DNA of 12,989 nt from JALORV01 sp035498175 (GTDB lineage Bacteria; Pseudomonadota; Gammaproteobacteria; Burkholderiales; Burkholderiaceae_F), in assembly GCA_035498175.1 (NCBI GenBank), contig DATKAJ010000070.1, positions 1 through 12,989 on the forward strand, read 5' to 3'. The translations under genes and the position numbers were made by a program. Below, in pieces: positions 6,067 through 12,616 of the stretch. How positions within the stretch are numbered: position 1 is the first letter of the stretch; every line of letters starts with the position of its first letter. The notes below the pieces were generated by a model. That model had not been told where the DNA came from, did no database searches, and saw only the letters and a list, made by a program, of their open reading frames with translations.

Positions 6067-7311
6067 TCAGCGGATCGTCACGCGTGCCCACTTGCGCTTG
6101 CCGACCTGGACGACGTAGCGCCCCGCCTTCAGGCGCAGCGTCCGGTCGCCGACCTTCGCGCCGTCGACGCGCACGCCGCCCTGCTCCACATTGCGCACGG
6201 CCTCGCTTGCCGAGGGCGCAAGCTGCGCCTGCTTCAGCAGGGTCGTGATCACCACGCCCTGCGGGTCGTCCGCGTCGAATGTGAATTCCGGCATCTCGTC
6301 CGGCACCGCACCGGCGCTGAATCGCGCCGTGAACTCGCGCTCCGCCACTTCTGCAGCGCCGGCGCTGTGAAACCGCGTGACGATCTCGCGTGCCAGCAGC
6401 GCCTTGATCTCCTTCGGATTGCGGCCGCCGGCAACGTCGCGCTTCAACGCTTCGAGATCCTCGTTGTCACGCAGCGAGACGAGGTCGTACCAGCGCCACA
6501 TCAGTTCGTCGGAGATCGACATCACCTTGCCGAACATATCGAACGGCGCTTCGGTGATGCCGATGTAGTTGTTCTTGCTCTTCGACATCTTTTCAACGCC
6601 GTCGAGCCCCTCGAGCAGCGGCATGGTCAGCACGCACTGCGGCTCCTGACCATAGTGGCGCTGCAGTTCCCGACCGACCAGCAGGTTGAATTTCTGGTCG
6701 GTCCCGCCAAGCTCGATGTCCGCGCGCAGCGCGACCGAGTCGTACCCCTGCATCAACGGGTAGAGCAACTCGTGCATCGCGATGGGCGTGTTCTCGCCGA
6801 AGCGCTTGGCGAAGTCATCGCGTTCCAGCAGGCGCGCCAGCGTGTAGCGGGCTGCGAGCCTGATCATGCCGGCGGCGCCGAGCGGCTCCGACCACTCGGA
6901 GTTGTAGCGGATCTCCGTGCGCTCGCGGTCCAGCACCAGTGCCGCCTGGTCGAAGTAGGTCTTCGCGTTGTGCTCTATTTCCTCGTGCGACAGGGGTGGC
7001 CGCATGGTGTTGCGGCCGGACGGGTCGCCGATCATCGCGGTGAAGTCGCCGATCAGGAAGATGACGGTGTGACCCAGATCCTGCAGCTGGCGCAGCTTGT
7101 TCAGGACGACGGTATGGCCGAGGTGGATGTCCGGCGCGGTCGGGTCGAGGCCCAGCTTGCAGCGCAGCGGCTGCCCGGTCGCGCGCGAATGCGCCAGCTT
7201 CTGCGCGAACTCGGCTTCGACCAGCAGCTCGTCGCAGCCCCGCTGAACGAGTGCAAGCGCCTGTTCGATTTCCCGGGTAATCGGGTAGGACTTTCGGGCC
7301 GCTGGGTCCAT
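6067..7311 (-). CDS. tyrS: Tyrosyl-tRNA synthetase (TyrZ-like, KMSKS type)
   Basis: This class I synthetase charges tRNA-Tyr. The protein has 414 residues. The Rossmann core contains CKLGLDPTAPDIHLGH (51-66), with HLGH as the HIGH motif, then GDFTAMIGDPSGR (88-100), the tyrosine-pocket region MQGYDSV (187-193) with LGGTDQKFN (201-209), and the second signature KMSKSKNN (241-248). An S4 RNA-binding domain ends the protein (about 350-410). KMSKS rather than KFGKT puts it in the TyrZ-like group found beside or instead of the E. coli type. I chose the ATG at 7311-7309. A TTG 63 bp upstream in frame would run through the hairpin flank and adds no conserved residues. No good Shine-Dalgarno sequence precedes the ATG. 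It heads a five-gene minus-strand run, with dtd next. Confidence 0.98.
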   Translation of the reverse strand: MDPAARKSYPITREIEQALALVQRGCDELLVEAEFAQKLAHSRATGQPLRCKLGLDPTAPDIHLGHTVVLNKLRQLQDLGHTVIFLIGDFTAMIGDPSGRNTMRPPLSHEEIEHNAKTYFDQAALVLDRERTEIRYNSEWSEPLGAAGMIRLAARYTLARLLERDDFAKRFGENTPIAMHELLYPLMQGYDSVALRADIELGGTDQKFNLLVGRELQRHYGQEPQCVLTMPLLEGLDGVEKMSKSKNNYIGITEAPFDMFGKVMSISDELMWRWYDLVSLRDNEDLEALKRDVAGGRNPKEIKALLAREIVTRFHSAGAAEVAEREFTARFSAGAVPDEMPEFTFDADDPQGVVITTLLKQAQLAPSASEAVRNVEQGGVRVDGAKVGDRTLRLKAGRYVVQVGKRKWARVTIR

Positions 7312-7355
7312 GGAATTCGGGCAATCTTTGCCGCAGGTCGGGCGTGGGCCCCGGA

Positions 7356-7361
7356 TATAAT
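7356..7361 (+). promoter_or_regulatory. Perfect -10 box (TATAAT) upstream of the M23 peptidase gene
   Basis: TATAAT at 7356-7361 stands out in very GC-rich DNA. At 16-18 nt upstream I find no TTGACA-like -35; TTGCCG at 7328-7333 is 22 nt away, too far for a standard promoter, so an activator may be needed. Transcription would begin near 7368, 47 nt before the ATG at 7415, and would run straight into the hairpin at 7374-7399. The reverse complement (ATTATA) could contribute to a tyrS promoter on the other strand. Confidence 0.5.
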
Positions 7362-7373
7362 GCAGCCTTCGCA

Positions 7374-7399
7374 AAAAAGCGCACCCCGGTGCGCTTTTT
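7374..7399. terminator. Terminator-shaped hairpin in the tyrS / M23 peptidase divergent gap
   Basis: AAAAAGCGCACC (7374-7385) and GGTGCGCTTTTT (7388-7399) are perfect 12-bp arms around CC. Read on either strand it is a GC stem (GCGCACC) preceded by A's and followed by five or six U's, the form of a bidirectional intrinsic terminator. It sits upstream of both divergent genes, 15 nt before the M23 ATG, where a terminator for a neighbouring gene is not expected. Attenuation of the leader, insulation of the two genes, or a remnant of a lost gene are all possible. Confidence 0.75.
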
Positions 7400-7414
7400 C
7401 CTGATCACCTGCCG

Positions 7415-8830
7415 ATGTCTCCGCGCATTTTATCCAATCGCTTCCGTCAGCTCGCCGCCGACCTGCGTCTCGGCACGCGTCTGGCGCTGCGTCGCTGGAA
7501 GCGGCTGGACCGCGCGACGCGCAGCAGGATCGAACTGGGAGCGGTGTTTTCGCTGCTTCCGCTGTCGGCGGCAATTGCTGCGATTGCTGCGGCACCGGCT
7601 GCGCTCGACCTCGACTCGCTCCAATCGCAGCCCATCGTTGAAGCAGTGGCCACACCGTCGATTGCGGACCAGCTCGACCAGATCGGCCAGCGCCACGAGG
7701 CGTTCCTGCGCGAGGCCCGGGTCCAGCGCGGTGAACCGGTCGGGGCGCTGCTCGCACGCATTGGCATCGATGATGAGGACGCGGCCCGATTCCTGCGCGC
7801 GGATGTGCAGGCGCGGCCGCTCGTGCGGCTCGCTCCCGGGCGGCTGGTGCAAGCCAACATCGACGCCACCGGTCGCGTCAACTGGTTGCGCGCCTTCGTC
7901 GGCGACGACAACGCCCCTGCTGCGACCGCCCGTGTCGTCACAATGAGCCGGGAGGCCGCGGGCGGTGCTTTCCGCGTGACGGAGTCGACCGTCGCACTGG
8001 AGCGGCGCATCGAATTGCGCGGCGGCGAAATCCAGGCTTCGTTCTTTGCGGCGGCCGACGCGGCGGACATCCCTGATTTGATCGCGCAGCAGATGATCGA
8101 CGCGCTGGAGAGCGAGATCGATTTTCATCGCAGTCTGCAGCGTGGCGATACCTTCCGCGCAATCTACGAAGCGCTCTATGCCGGCGGCGATTATCTCCGC
8201 CCCGGAAGGCTGCTCGCGGTGGAGTTCGTGAACCAGGGCAAGACAGTCGAGGCCTACTGGTTCGATGACGGCAGCAAGGGTGGCGGGTACTACGCGTCGG
8301 GCGGACGCAGCATGAAGCGCGTCTTCCTGAAGTCGCCGCTGGAGTTCACACGGATGAGCTCTGGCTTCAGCTTCAGCCGCGAACATCCCATGTTCGGCTA
8401 CAACGCCGCGCATCGAGGCATCGATTACGCGGCGCCGAGCGGCACCAAGATCCGCAGCGTGGCGTCCGGCACGATCGAATTCGCCGGCTGGCAGCGCGGC
8501 TACGGAAACATGGTCGAGGTCCGCCACACGCCGCGTCATTCGACGCTGTACGCGCACCTGCAGGGGTTTGCTCCCGGCATGGTGAAGGGTGCGCGCGTCG
8601 CTCAGGGCGATCTGATCGGATTCGTCGGCGCAACTGGATGGGCGACCGGACCGCACCTGCACTTCGAGATCAAGATCCGTGGCGTACAGGTCAATCCGCT
8701 GACCGCCGAACTGCCGGGCGCCGAGCCGCTTGCCGCGTCACAGCTGCCGGCGCTGACTGCCACGGTGGCGCCGCTGCGTGAGCAGCTCGCGCTGCTCGAT
8801 CGCATTCGGCTGGCCTCGGATTCGCGCTGA
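7415..8830 (+). CDS. M23 family (LytM/MepM-like) peptidoglycan endopeptidase
   Basis: A 471-residue envelope protein likely to cut peptide cross-links in peptidoglycan during growth. Residues 1-41 are polar and basic (cytoplasmic), about 42-62 form a signal anchor (GAVFSLLPLSAAIAAIAA), and the rest is periplasmic. A middle region (about 80-300) resembles the OapA/Csd3-type N-terminal domains of MepM-like proteins. The C-terminal LytM domain (about 325-425) keeps all zinc-site residues: H333 and D337 in HRGIDYAAPSG, H381 in YAHLQG, and H414/H416 in TGPHLHFEI, so it should be an active enzyme. The ATG has no good ribosome site, and a hairpin ends 15 nt before it. anmK starts 8 nt after its stop, so the two are co-transcribed. 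The basic tail before the membrane span could reach cytoplasmic partners such as a bactofilin; that is inference. Confidence 0.94.
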   Translation: MSPRILSNRFRQLAADLRLGTRLALRRWKRLDRATRSRIELGAVFSLLPLSAAIAAIAAAPAALDLDSLQSQPIVEAVATPSIADQLDQIGQRHEAFLREARVQRGEPVGALLARIGIDDEDAARFLRADVQARPLVRLAPGRLVQANIDATGRVNWLRAFVGDDNAPAATARVVTMSREAAGGAFRVTESTVALERRIELRGGEIQASFFAAADAADIPDLIAQQMIDALESEIDFHRSLQRGDTFRAIYEALYAGGDYLRPGRLLAVEFVNQGKTVEAYWFDDGSKGGGYYASGGRSMKRVFLKSPLEFTRMSSGFSFSREHPMFGYNAAHRGIDYAAPSGTKIRSVASGTIEFAGWQRGYGNMVEVRHTPRHSTLYAHLQGFAPGMVKGARVAQGDLIGFVGATGWATGPHLHFEIKIRGVQVNPLTAELPGAEPLAASQLPALTATVAPLREQLALLDRIRLASDSR

Positions 8831-8838
8831 CGGCGGCA

Positions 8839-9954
8839 ATGGCCGCCTCCGCAGCGCCGGGCTCCGAGCTCTACATCGGACTGATGTCCGGCACCAGCGT
8901 CGACGGCGTCGATGCCGTGCTGGTCGACTTCGCCGGCGCAACTCCAGCAGTGCTTGCGCACGCGCATCGCCGCTTCGATCCGGATCTGCGCAGCGAGCTC
9001 CTAAGCCTGTGCTCTTCAGGCAACGACGAGATCGAGCGCGCGGCGCTGGCTTCGCTGCGCCTAGTCGCCGTCTACGCCGAATGCGTGCACTCGGCACTGC
9101 TCGCGGCCGGCCGATCCGCCGCAGATGTCCGTGCAATCGGCGCGCACGGTCAGACGGTGCGGCATCGCCCGGATCGGTGCTTCACGGTCCAACTGAATGC
9201 ACCGGCGCGGCTGGCGGAGCTCGCCGGCATCGACGTCGTCGCCGACTTCCGCAGTCGCGACATCGCCGCCGGTGGGGAAGGTGCGCCGCTCGTGCCCGCG
9301 TTTCATGCCGCCGTCTTTGCCTCGAAGGCGCCGCGCGCCGTCGTCAATATCGGCGGCATCAGCAATGTCACGTACCTGCCCGGGAGCGGTCAATCCCTCG
9401 TCGGCTTCGATTGCGGACCCGGCAACGTGCTGCTCGATCTGAATGCGGGCCGACATCTCGGGCAGCCGATGGACCGCGACGGCGCCTGGGCACAGCAGGG
9501 TACGGTGGACGAGGCTGTGCTCGCGCGACTTATGGAGGAACCCTTCCTCGATCAGCCGCCGCCGAAGAGCACCGGGCGCGAACTGTTTTCGGCGTACTGG
9601 CTGGACTCCCGGCTCACGGGCCGGCACCTTGCGCCGGCCGACCTGCAGCGGACGCTCACTGAGTTCACGGCGCGCGCGGTCGGCTCAGCGATTGGACGGT
9701 GGTGTCGCGAGGCCCGCGACGTCATCGTGTGCGGCGGTGGCGCGCGCAACACGAAGCTGATGCAGGTACTCGCGGCCACAGTCGCGCCGCGCGAATTGCG
9801 GACCTCGGAGGCGCTGGGAATCCCGGCGGATCAGGTCGAGGCGCTGGCATTTGCCTGGCTGGCGCGACGCTTCATCCGGCGCGAGCCGGGCAGTGTTGCC
9901 GAAGCGACCGGAGCCCGCGGCCCGCGAGTGCTCGGCGCGCTCTATCCGGCCTGA
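8839..9954 (+). CDS. anmK: Anhydro-N-acetylmuramic acid kinase
   Basis: AnmK phosphorylates and opens 1,6-anhydro-MurNAc to MurNAc-6-phosphate with ATP, returning wall material released by lytic transglycosylases to amino-sugar metabolism. The protein has 371 residues, the usual size. Hallmarks are the N-terminal phosphate motif GLMSGTSVDGVD (14-25), GAHGQTVRHRP (101-111), VVNIGGISNVTYLP (168-181), GFDCGPGNVLLD (189-200) with D191 as the expected catalytic base, and the adenosine-site motif VCGGGARN near residue 300. The ATG at 8839 is 8 nt after the M23 gene, with GGCGG as a weak ribosome site. An endopeptidase and a recycling kinase in one operon make sense, because one releases wall fragments and the other recovers a product of turnover. 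The gene ends 26 nt before a terminator shared with erpA. Confidence 0.97.
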   Translation: MAASAAPGSELYIGLMSGTSVDGVDAVLVDFAGATPAVLAHAHRRFDPDLRSELLSLCSSGNDEIERAALASLRLVAVYAECVHSALLAAGRSAADVRAIGAHGQTVRHRPDRCFTVQLNAPARLAELAGIDVVADFRSRDIAAGGEGAPLVPAFHAAVFASKAPRAVVNIGGISNVTYLPGSGQSLVGFDCGPGNVLLDLNAGRHLGQPMDRDGAWAQQGTVDEAVLARLMEEPFLDQPPPKSTGRELFSAYWLDSRLTGRHLAPADLQRTLTEFTARAVGSAIGRWCREARDVIVCGGGARNTKLMQVLAATVAPRELRTSEALGIPADQVEALAFAWLARRFIRREPGSVAEATGARGPRVLGALYPA

Positions 9955-9974
9955 TACCGCCTGCCGGGACGCAA

Positions 9975-9996
9975 CAAAAAGGGCGCCGAAGCGCCC
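9975..9996. terminator. Bidirectional intrinsic terminator between anmK and erpA
   Basis: GGGCGC (9981-9986) and GCGCCC (9991-9996) enclose CGAA. On the minus strand this reads as a 6-bp GC stem with a UUCG tetraloop followed by UUUUUG (9980-9975), a textbook terminator for erpA, 23 nt past its stop. On the plus strand, TCGTTTC follows, giving a weaker stop for anmK. Confidence 0.88.
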
Positions 9997-10019
9997 TCGT
10001 TTCCCGCCGAGTGCCGGCG

Positions 10020-10370
10020 CTATGCGGAGAACGACGATCCGCAGCCGCAGGTGGTCGTGGCGTTCGGATTCTTGATCACGAATTGCGCGCCCTCGAGATC
10101 TTCTTTGTAGTCGATCTCCGCGCCGACCAGATACTGATAGCTCATCGAGTCGATCAGCAGGGTCACGCCGTTTTTCTCCATCGTTGCGTCGTCCTCGTTG
10201 ACGACCTCGTCGAAGGTGAAGCCGTACTGGAAGCCGGAGCAGCCCCCACCCTGGACAAAGACCCGCAGCTTCAGCGCCGGGTTGCCTTCCTCATCGATCA
10301 GCGTCTTGACCTTCGTCGCGGCTGCGTCCGTAAAGAGCAGCGGGGCCGGCATTTCAACGGCTGCGTTCAT
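10020..10370 (-). CDS. erpA: Iron-sulfur cluster insertion protein ErpA (A-type carrier)
   Basis: ErpA carries [Fe-S] clusters from the ISC/SUF machinery to targets such as IspG/IspH and respiratory enzymes. It has 116 residues, typical size. The three cluster-ligand cysteines of A-type carriers are present: C44 in VQGGGCSGFQYGF, and C108 and C110 in TTCGCGSSFSA at the C-terminus. The GCSGFQYGF plus TTCGCGSSF pattern favours ErpA over IscA, as does the place next to anmK and the bactofilin gene. ATG 10370-10368 has AGGAGA about 9 nt upstream. A perfect TATAAT (10402-10397) lies just before it in the gap after the bactofilin gene, so it can be transcribed alone. Confidence 0.97.
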   Translation of the reverse strand: MNAAVEMPAPLLFTDAAATKVKTLIDEEGNPALKLRVFVQGGGCSGFQYGFTFDEVVNEDDATMEKNGVTLLIDSMSYQYLVGAEIDYKEDLEGAQFVIKNPNATTTCGCGSSFSA

Positions 10371-10396
10371 TCTCGACTCTCCTGACAGTTGCGCTA

Positions 10397-10402
10397 ATTA
10401 TA
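10397..10402 (-). promoter_or_regulatory. -10 box of the erpA promoter
   Basis: TATAAT reads on the minus strand at 10402-10397, with transcription expected near 10390 and a leader of about 20 nt. GCTCAG (10426-10421), 18 nt upstream, is a poor -35, which suggests help from an activator. IscR would be the natural candidate for an Fe-S carrier gene, but I cannot recognise its site. Confidence 0.6.
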
Positions 10403-10428
10403 GAGGAGGCAGCACTCGAACTGAGCCC

Positions 10429-10842
10429 CTACGCCGGATCAGAAGTGGAGCCGCCGGCCGCCAGTTTCAATGCCGGCCGGGTCTCGGGGACACCGTGGAT
10501 CAGGCGCCCTTCGACCACGGCGCCGTGATGGATTTCCAGGGTTCGGTAGTGCACGTCGCCGACGACATGTGCCTTGGGCTGCAGCTCCAGAACGTCGCTG
10601 ACGTAGATCGGACCGGTGACCTTCCCGGACACGACCAGATGCGCCGCGTGGACTTCCCCGATCACCTGCCCCAGCTCGCTGATGATGACCATGCCGACTT
10701 CGCCTTCGTTGCTACGAAGATCGCCGCGGACCGTACCGTCGACCCGCAGACCGCCTGTATAGGTGAGCGTGCCCTCGATGGTTGTGCCCGAGCCGACCAG
10801 TGTTCCTATGGTCTTTGGCATGCTGCGCTTTGTCCCGAACAT
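10429..10842 (-). CDS. Bactofilin (polymer-forming cytoskeletal protein)
   Basis: Bactofilins self-assemble without nucleotide into filaments or sheets at the inner membrane and position cell-wall enzymes, for example to set stalk, curvature or rod shape. This one has 137 residues. The central right-handed beta-helix (about 13-115) shows the family repeats: IGTLVGSGTTIEGTLTYTGG with LRVDG, then TVRGDL, then GEVHAAHLVVSGKVTGPIYV, and HVVGDVHYRTLEIHHGAVVE. Short disordered tails flank it (MFGTKRSM at the start, KLAAGGSTSDPA at the end). The ATG at 10842-10840 has AGGAG at 10852-10848, which overlaps the TAG stop of the DUF6776 gene, so the two are translationally linked. The coupling to a coiled-coil membrane protein suggests that partner as its membrane tether; that is inference. 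Confidence 0.95.
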   Translation of the reverse strand: MFGTKRSMPKTIGTLVGSGTTIEGTLTYTGGLRVDGTVRGDLRSNEGEVGMVIISELGQVIGEVHAAHLVVSGKVTGPIYVSDVLELQPKAHVVGDVHYRTLEIHHGAVVEGRLIHGVPETRPALKLAAGGSTSDPA

Positions 10843-10850
10843 CGTCGCTC

Positions 10851-11588
10851 CTACATTGCGAAGGTCTGCTGCGCCCGCGCTTCGCCGCCCGCCGTGATCG
10901 TGACCTGCACCGAACGGACCGTCGCCCCTGAAGGCACGGGAAAGCTGCCCTCGACCCGCTGGTAGTGGCGGAATGAAAGCGCCACCGGGGCGCCCTCGGC
11001 CGTTTGTGGATCGGGTAGCTCAATCATCGACGTCTGCCCGTCCTTCTGTAGGGTGACGCGCAAGGCCACGGCGCCGACGAAGTCCCGGTCCGGCCGGCCG
11101 CTCTGCTGGACCAGCAGCCGGTACCGCATGTGCCCCTCGTCGACGTCCGGCTGCAGCTTGAAGCTCCGGATGACGACGCCGCGCTGCGTACCGCCAGCGG
11201 CCGGAAGCAGGCTTTCGAAGAACGCGAGGTCGCCCTTCAGTTTCGCGTTGTCCTCTTCAAGCGACCGCAGCTGGGTCACCACCTGCTGCTGCATCGCGCG
11301 CTCGACCTTGAACTGGTTTTCCGCCTGCACCGCCTGCGCCGCCAGGCGATCGCGCTCCGAGGTCACTCGCTGCAATTGCTCGCGCGTCTGCTGCAGTTCT
11401 CCCGCGAGATCGCCGCCGCCGTCGCTGCCGGCGTCACGTGCCGCGTGATAGACGAGCATCAGGCCCGCCGCCACGACTCCGAGCACGAGCAGCACCAAGG
11501 GAAGGCGGACGGACCAGGGAAGCTGCGTTCGAACCGCCACATGCGGTCCGCTGATCGAAAGTGTTCGCAGCCACGACTTCAGATTCAT
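10851..11588 (-). CDS. Single-span coiled-coil membrane protein, DUF6776 type
   Basis: A 245-residue protein of unknown function. Residues 1-28 are basic and cytoplasmic, 29-49 form one membrane span (LPLVLLVLGVVAAGLMLVY), and about 60-127 are a coiled coil (QQTREQLQRVTSERDRLAAQ onward). The C-terminal 115 residues have a beta-rich pattern (GVVIRSFKLQPD, MRYRLLVQQSG, FVGAVALRVTLQKDG) and should lie in the periplasm. The arrangement and neighbourhood fit the family I know as DUF6776; I assign it from memory of that layout. Start is ATG 11588-11586; no clear ribosome site precedes it. A longer reading upstream would pass through the rpsI terminator and is rejected. The bactofilin start is 8 bp beyond its stop, with the ribosome site overlapping the stop. 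A role as membrane partner of the bactofilin is plausible. Confidence 0.82.
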   Translation of the reverse strand: MNLKSWLRTLSISGPHVAVRTQLPWSVRLPLVLLVLGVVAAGLMLVYHAARDAGSDGGGDLAGELQQTREQLQRVTSERDRLAAQAVQAENQFKVERAMQQQVVTQLRSLEEDNAKLKGDLAFFESLLPAAGGTQRGVVIRSFKLQPDVDEGHMRYRLLVQQSGRPDRDFVGAVALRVTLQKDGQTSMIELPDPQTAEGAPVALSFRHYQRVEGSFPVPSGATVRSVQVTITAGGEARAQQTFAM

Positions 11589-11632
11589 CGACGGTCGACT
11601 GAAAAAGCGCGGCGCAGCCGGCGGCACAGCAA

Positions 11633-11662
11633 AAGGGCCGCTTCCCGAGGCGAGCGGCCCTT
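11633..11662 (-). terminator. Intrinsic terminator of the rplM-rpsI operon
   Basis: Arms AAGGGCCGCT (11633-11642) and AGCGGCCCTT (11653-11662) make a 10-bp stem with a 10-nt loop. On the minus strand it continues into UUUU and GC, giving a good rho-independent terminator 125 nt past the rpsI stop. It lies only 44 nt before the ATG of the DUF6776 gene. A possible -10 for that gene (TATACT, 11684-11679) lies upstream of the hairpin and lacks a -35, so that gene's promoter is unclear and partial read-through is possible. Confidence 0.75.
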
Positions 11663-11759
11663 GTTCTTCTTCGAGAAAAGTATATGAGCCGGTCGAAGGG
11701 TGCGCGCGCAGCAATGCACCCGCGGCATCCCGCGAAACCGGACCTTCAGAAAGCTGAAA

Positions 11760-11782
11760 CGCGATCGCGGGATGCGATCGCG
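11760..11782. repeat. Inverted repeat built on GCGATCGC after rpsI
   Basis: CGCGATCGC (11760-11768) and GCGATCGCG (11774-11782) are perfect 9-bp arms around 5 nt. Each arm holds the 8-bp palindrome GCGATCGC. It lies 5 nt past the rpsI stop, and on the minus strand is followed by UUUC and then a second small hairpin (TTCAG 11745-11749, CTGAA 11754-11758). It may act as a weak first terminator or a 3'-end stabiliser. Confidence 0.55.
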
Positions 11783-11787
11783 TCCGG

Positions 11788-12180
11788 TTAGCGCTTCGAG
11801 AACTGCTTGCGGCGCCGCGCCTTGCGCAGTCCGACCTTCTTGCGCTCCACCTCGCGCGCGTCGCGCGTGACGAGGCCGGCACTCGAGAGCGCGGGCTTCA
11901 ACGTGCCGTCGTAGTCGATGAGCGCCCGCGTGATGCCGTGCCGCACCGCGCCGGCCTGACCCGATTCGCCGCCGCCAACGACGTTGACCGTGATATCGAA
12001 CGTCTCGGCGTGGTTGGTCAGTTCGAGCGGCTGGCGGACGATCATGCGGCCCGTCTCGCGGAAGAAGTACTGCTCGATCGGGCGACCGTTGATGACGATC
12101 GCGCCCTTGCCACGCTTCAGGAAAACGCGCGCCACCGAGCTCTTGCGCCGGCCGGTTCCGTAGTTGTAGTTGCCGATCAT
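11788..12180 (-). CDS. rpsI: 30S ribosomal protein S9
   Basis: S9 is a small-subunit head protein whose C-terminal tail reaches the P-site tRNA. The protein has 130 residues, exactly standard. Motifs include YGTGRRKSSVARVFL (7-21), INGRPIEQYF, VNVVGGGESGQAGAVRHGI (66-84), and the conserved tail KARRRKQFSKR ending in SKR, so it is full length and intact. ATG 12180-12178 is 7 nt after the rplM stop, and the GAGG serving as ribosome site overlaps that TGA, which suggests coupled translation. It is the second gene of the rplM-rpsI operon, the arrangement found across bacteria. Confidence 0.99.
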   Translation of the reverse strand: MIGNYNYGTGRRKSSVARVFLKRGKGAIVINGRPIEQYFFRETGRMIVRQPLELTNHAETFDITVNVVGGGESGQAGAVRHGITRALIDYDGTLKPALSSAGLVTRDAREVERKKVGLRKARRRKQFSKR

Positions 12181-12187
12181 TTGAACC

Positions 12188-12616
12188 TCAGATGTCGAGC
12201 GCCCTGGGCTGCTGCGCGGTGTGTGGATGCTGCTGCTCCGGGTAGACCTTCAACTTCTTGATCATCGCGTAGCCCAACGGTCCCCGCGGCAGCATTCCCC
12301 GCACGGCGAGTTGCAGCGCGCGCCCGGGAAAGCGCTCCTGCATCTTGCGAAAATTGGTTTCATACACACCGCCCGGGTAGCTGGAGTGCCGGTAGTACTT
12401 CTTGTCCTCGAACTTCGCGCCGGTCACTTTGATACGGGCCGCGTTGACGACGACGATGAAGTCACCGGTATCGACGTGCGGGGTGTACTCGGGCTTGTGC
12501 TTGCCGCGCAGCCGCAGCGCAATCTGGCTGGCGAGCCGGCCCAGCACCTTGTCGCTGGCATCCACCAGCAACCAGTCGCGCTTCACCTCGTGAGGTTTGG
12601 CAGAGTAGGTCTTCAT
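12188..12616 (-). CDS. rplM: 50S ribosomal protein L13
   Basis: L13 is an early-assembling large-subunit protein that binds 23S rRNA near its 5' end. In E. coli it also represses translation of its own operon. The protein has 142 residues, the standard length. Motifs: MKTYSAKPHEVKRDWLLVDA at the start, KVLGRLASQIALRLRGKHKP, HVDTGDFIVVVNAARIKVTG (47-66), the YRHSSYPGG segment, and AVRGMLPRGPLGYAM (around 103-117). ATG 12616-12614 has AGGA about 9 nt upstream. rpsI follows after 7 nt. A promoter candidate lies near 12755-12784, which leaves an untranslated leader of about 130 nt, enough for L13 feedback control. Confidence 0.99.
   Translation of the reverse strand: MKTYSAKPHEVKRDWLLVDASDKVLGRLASQIALRLRGKHKPEYTPHVDTGDFIVVVNAARIKVTGAKFEDKKYYRHSSYPGGVYETNFRKMQERFPGRALQLAVRGMLPRGPLGYAMIKKLKVYPEQQHPHTAQQPRALDI

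Noticed and set aside
5614..7404. Plus-strand open frame of 596 codons
   Set aside because: The longest open frame in the window, but antisense to dtd and tyrS, both certain. Composition is that of a frame shadow.
7430..8662. Minus-strand open frame of 410 codons
   Set aside because: Antisense to the M23 peptidase, whose zinc ligands and membrane anchor are intact on the plus strand.
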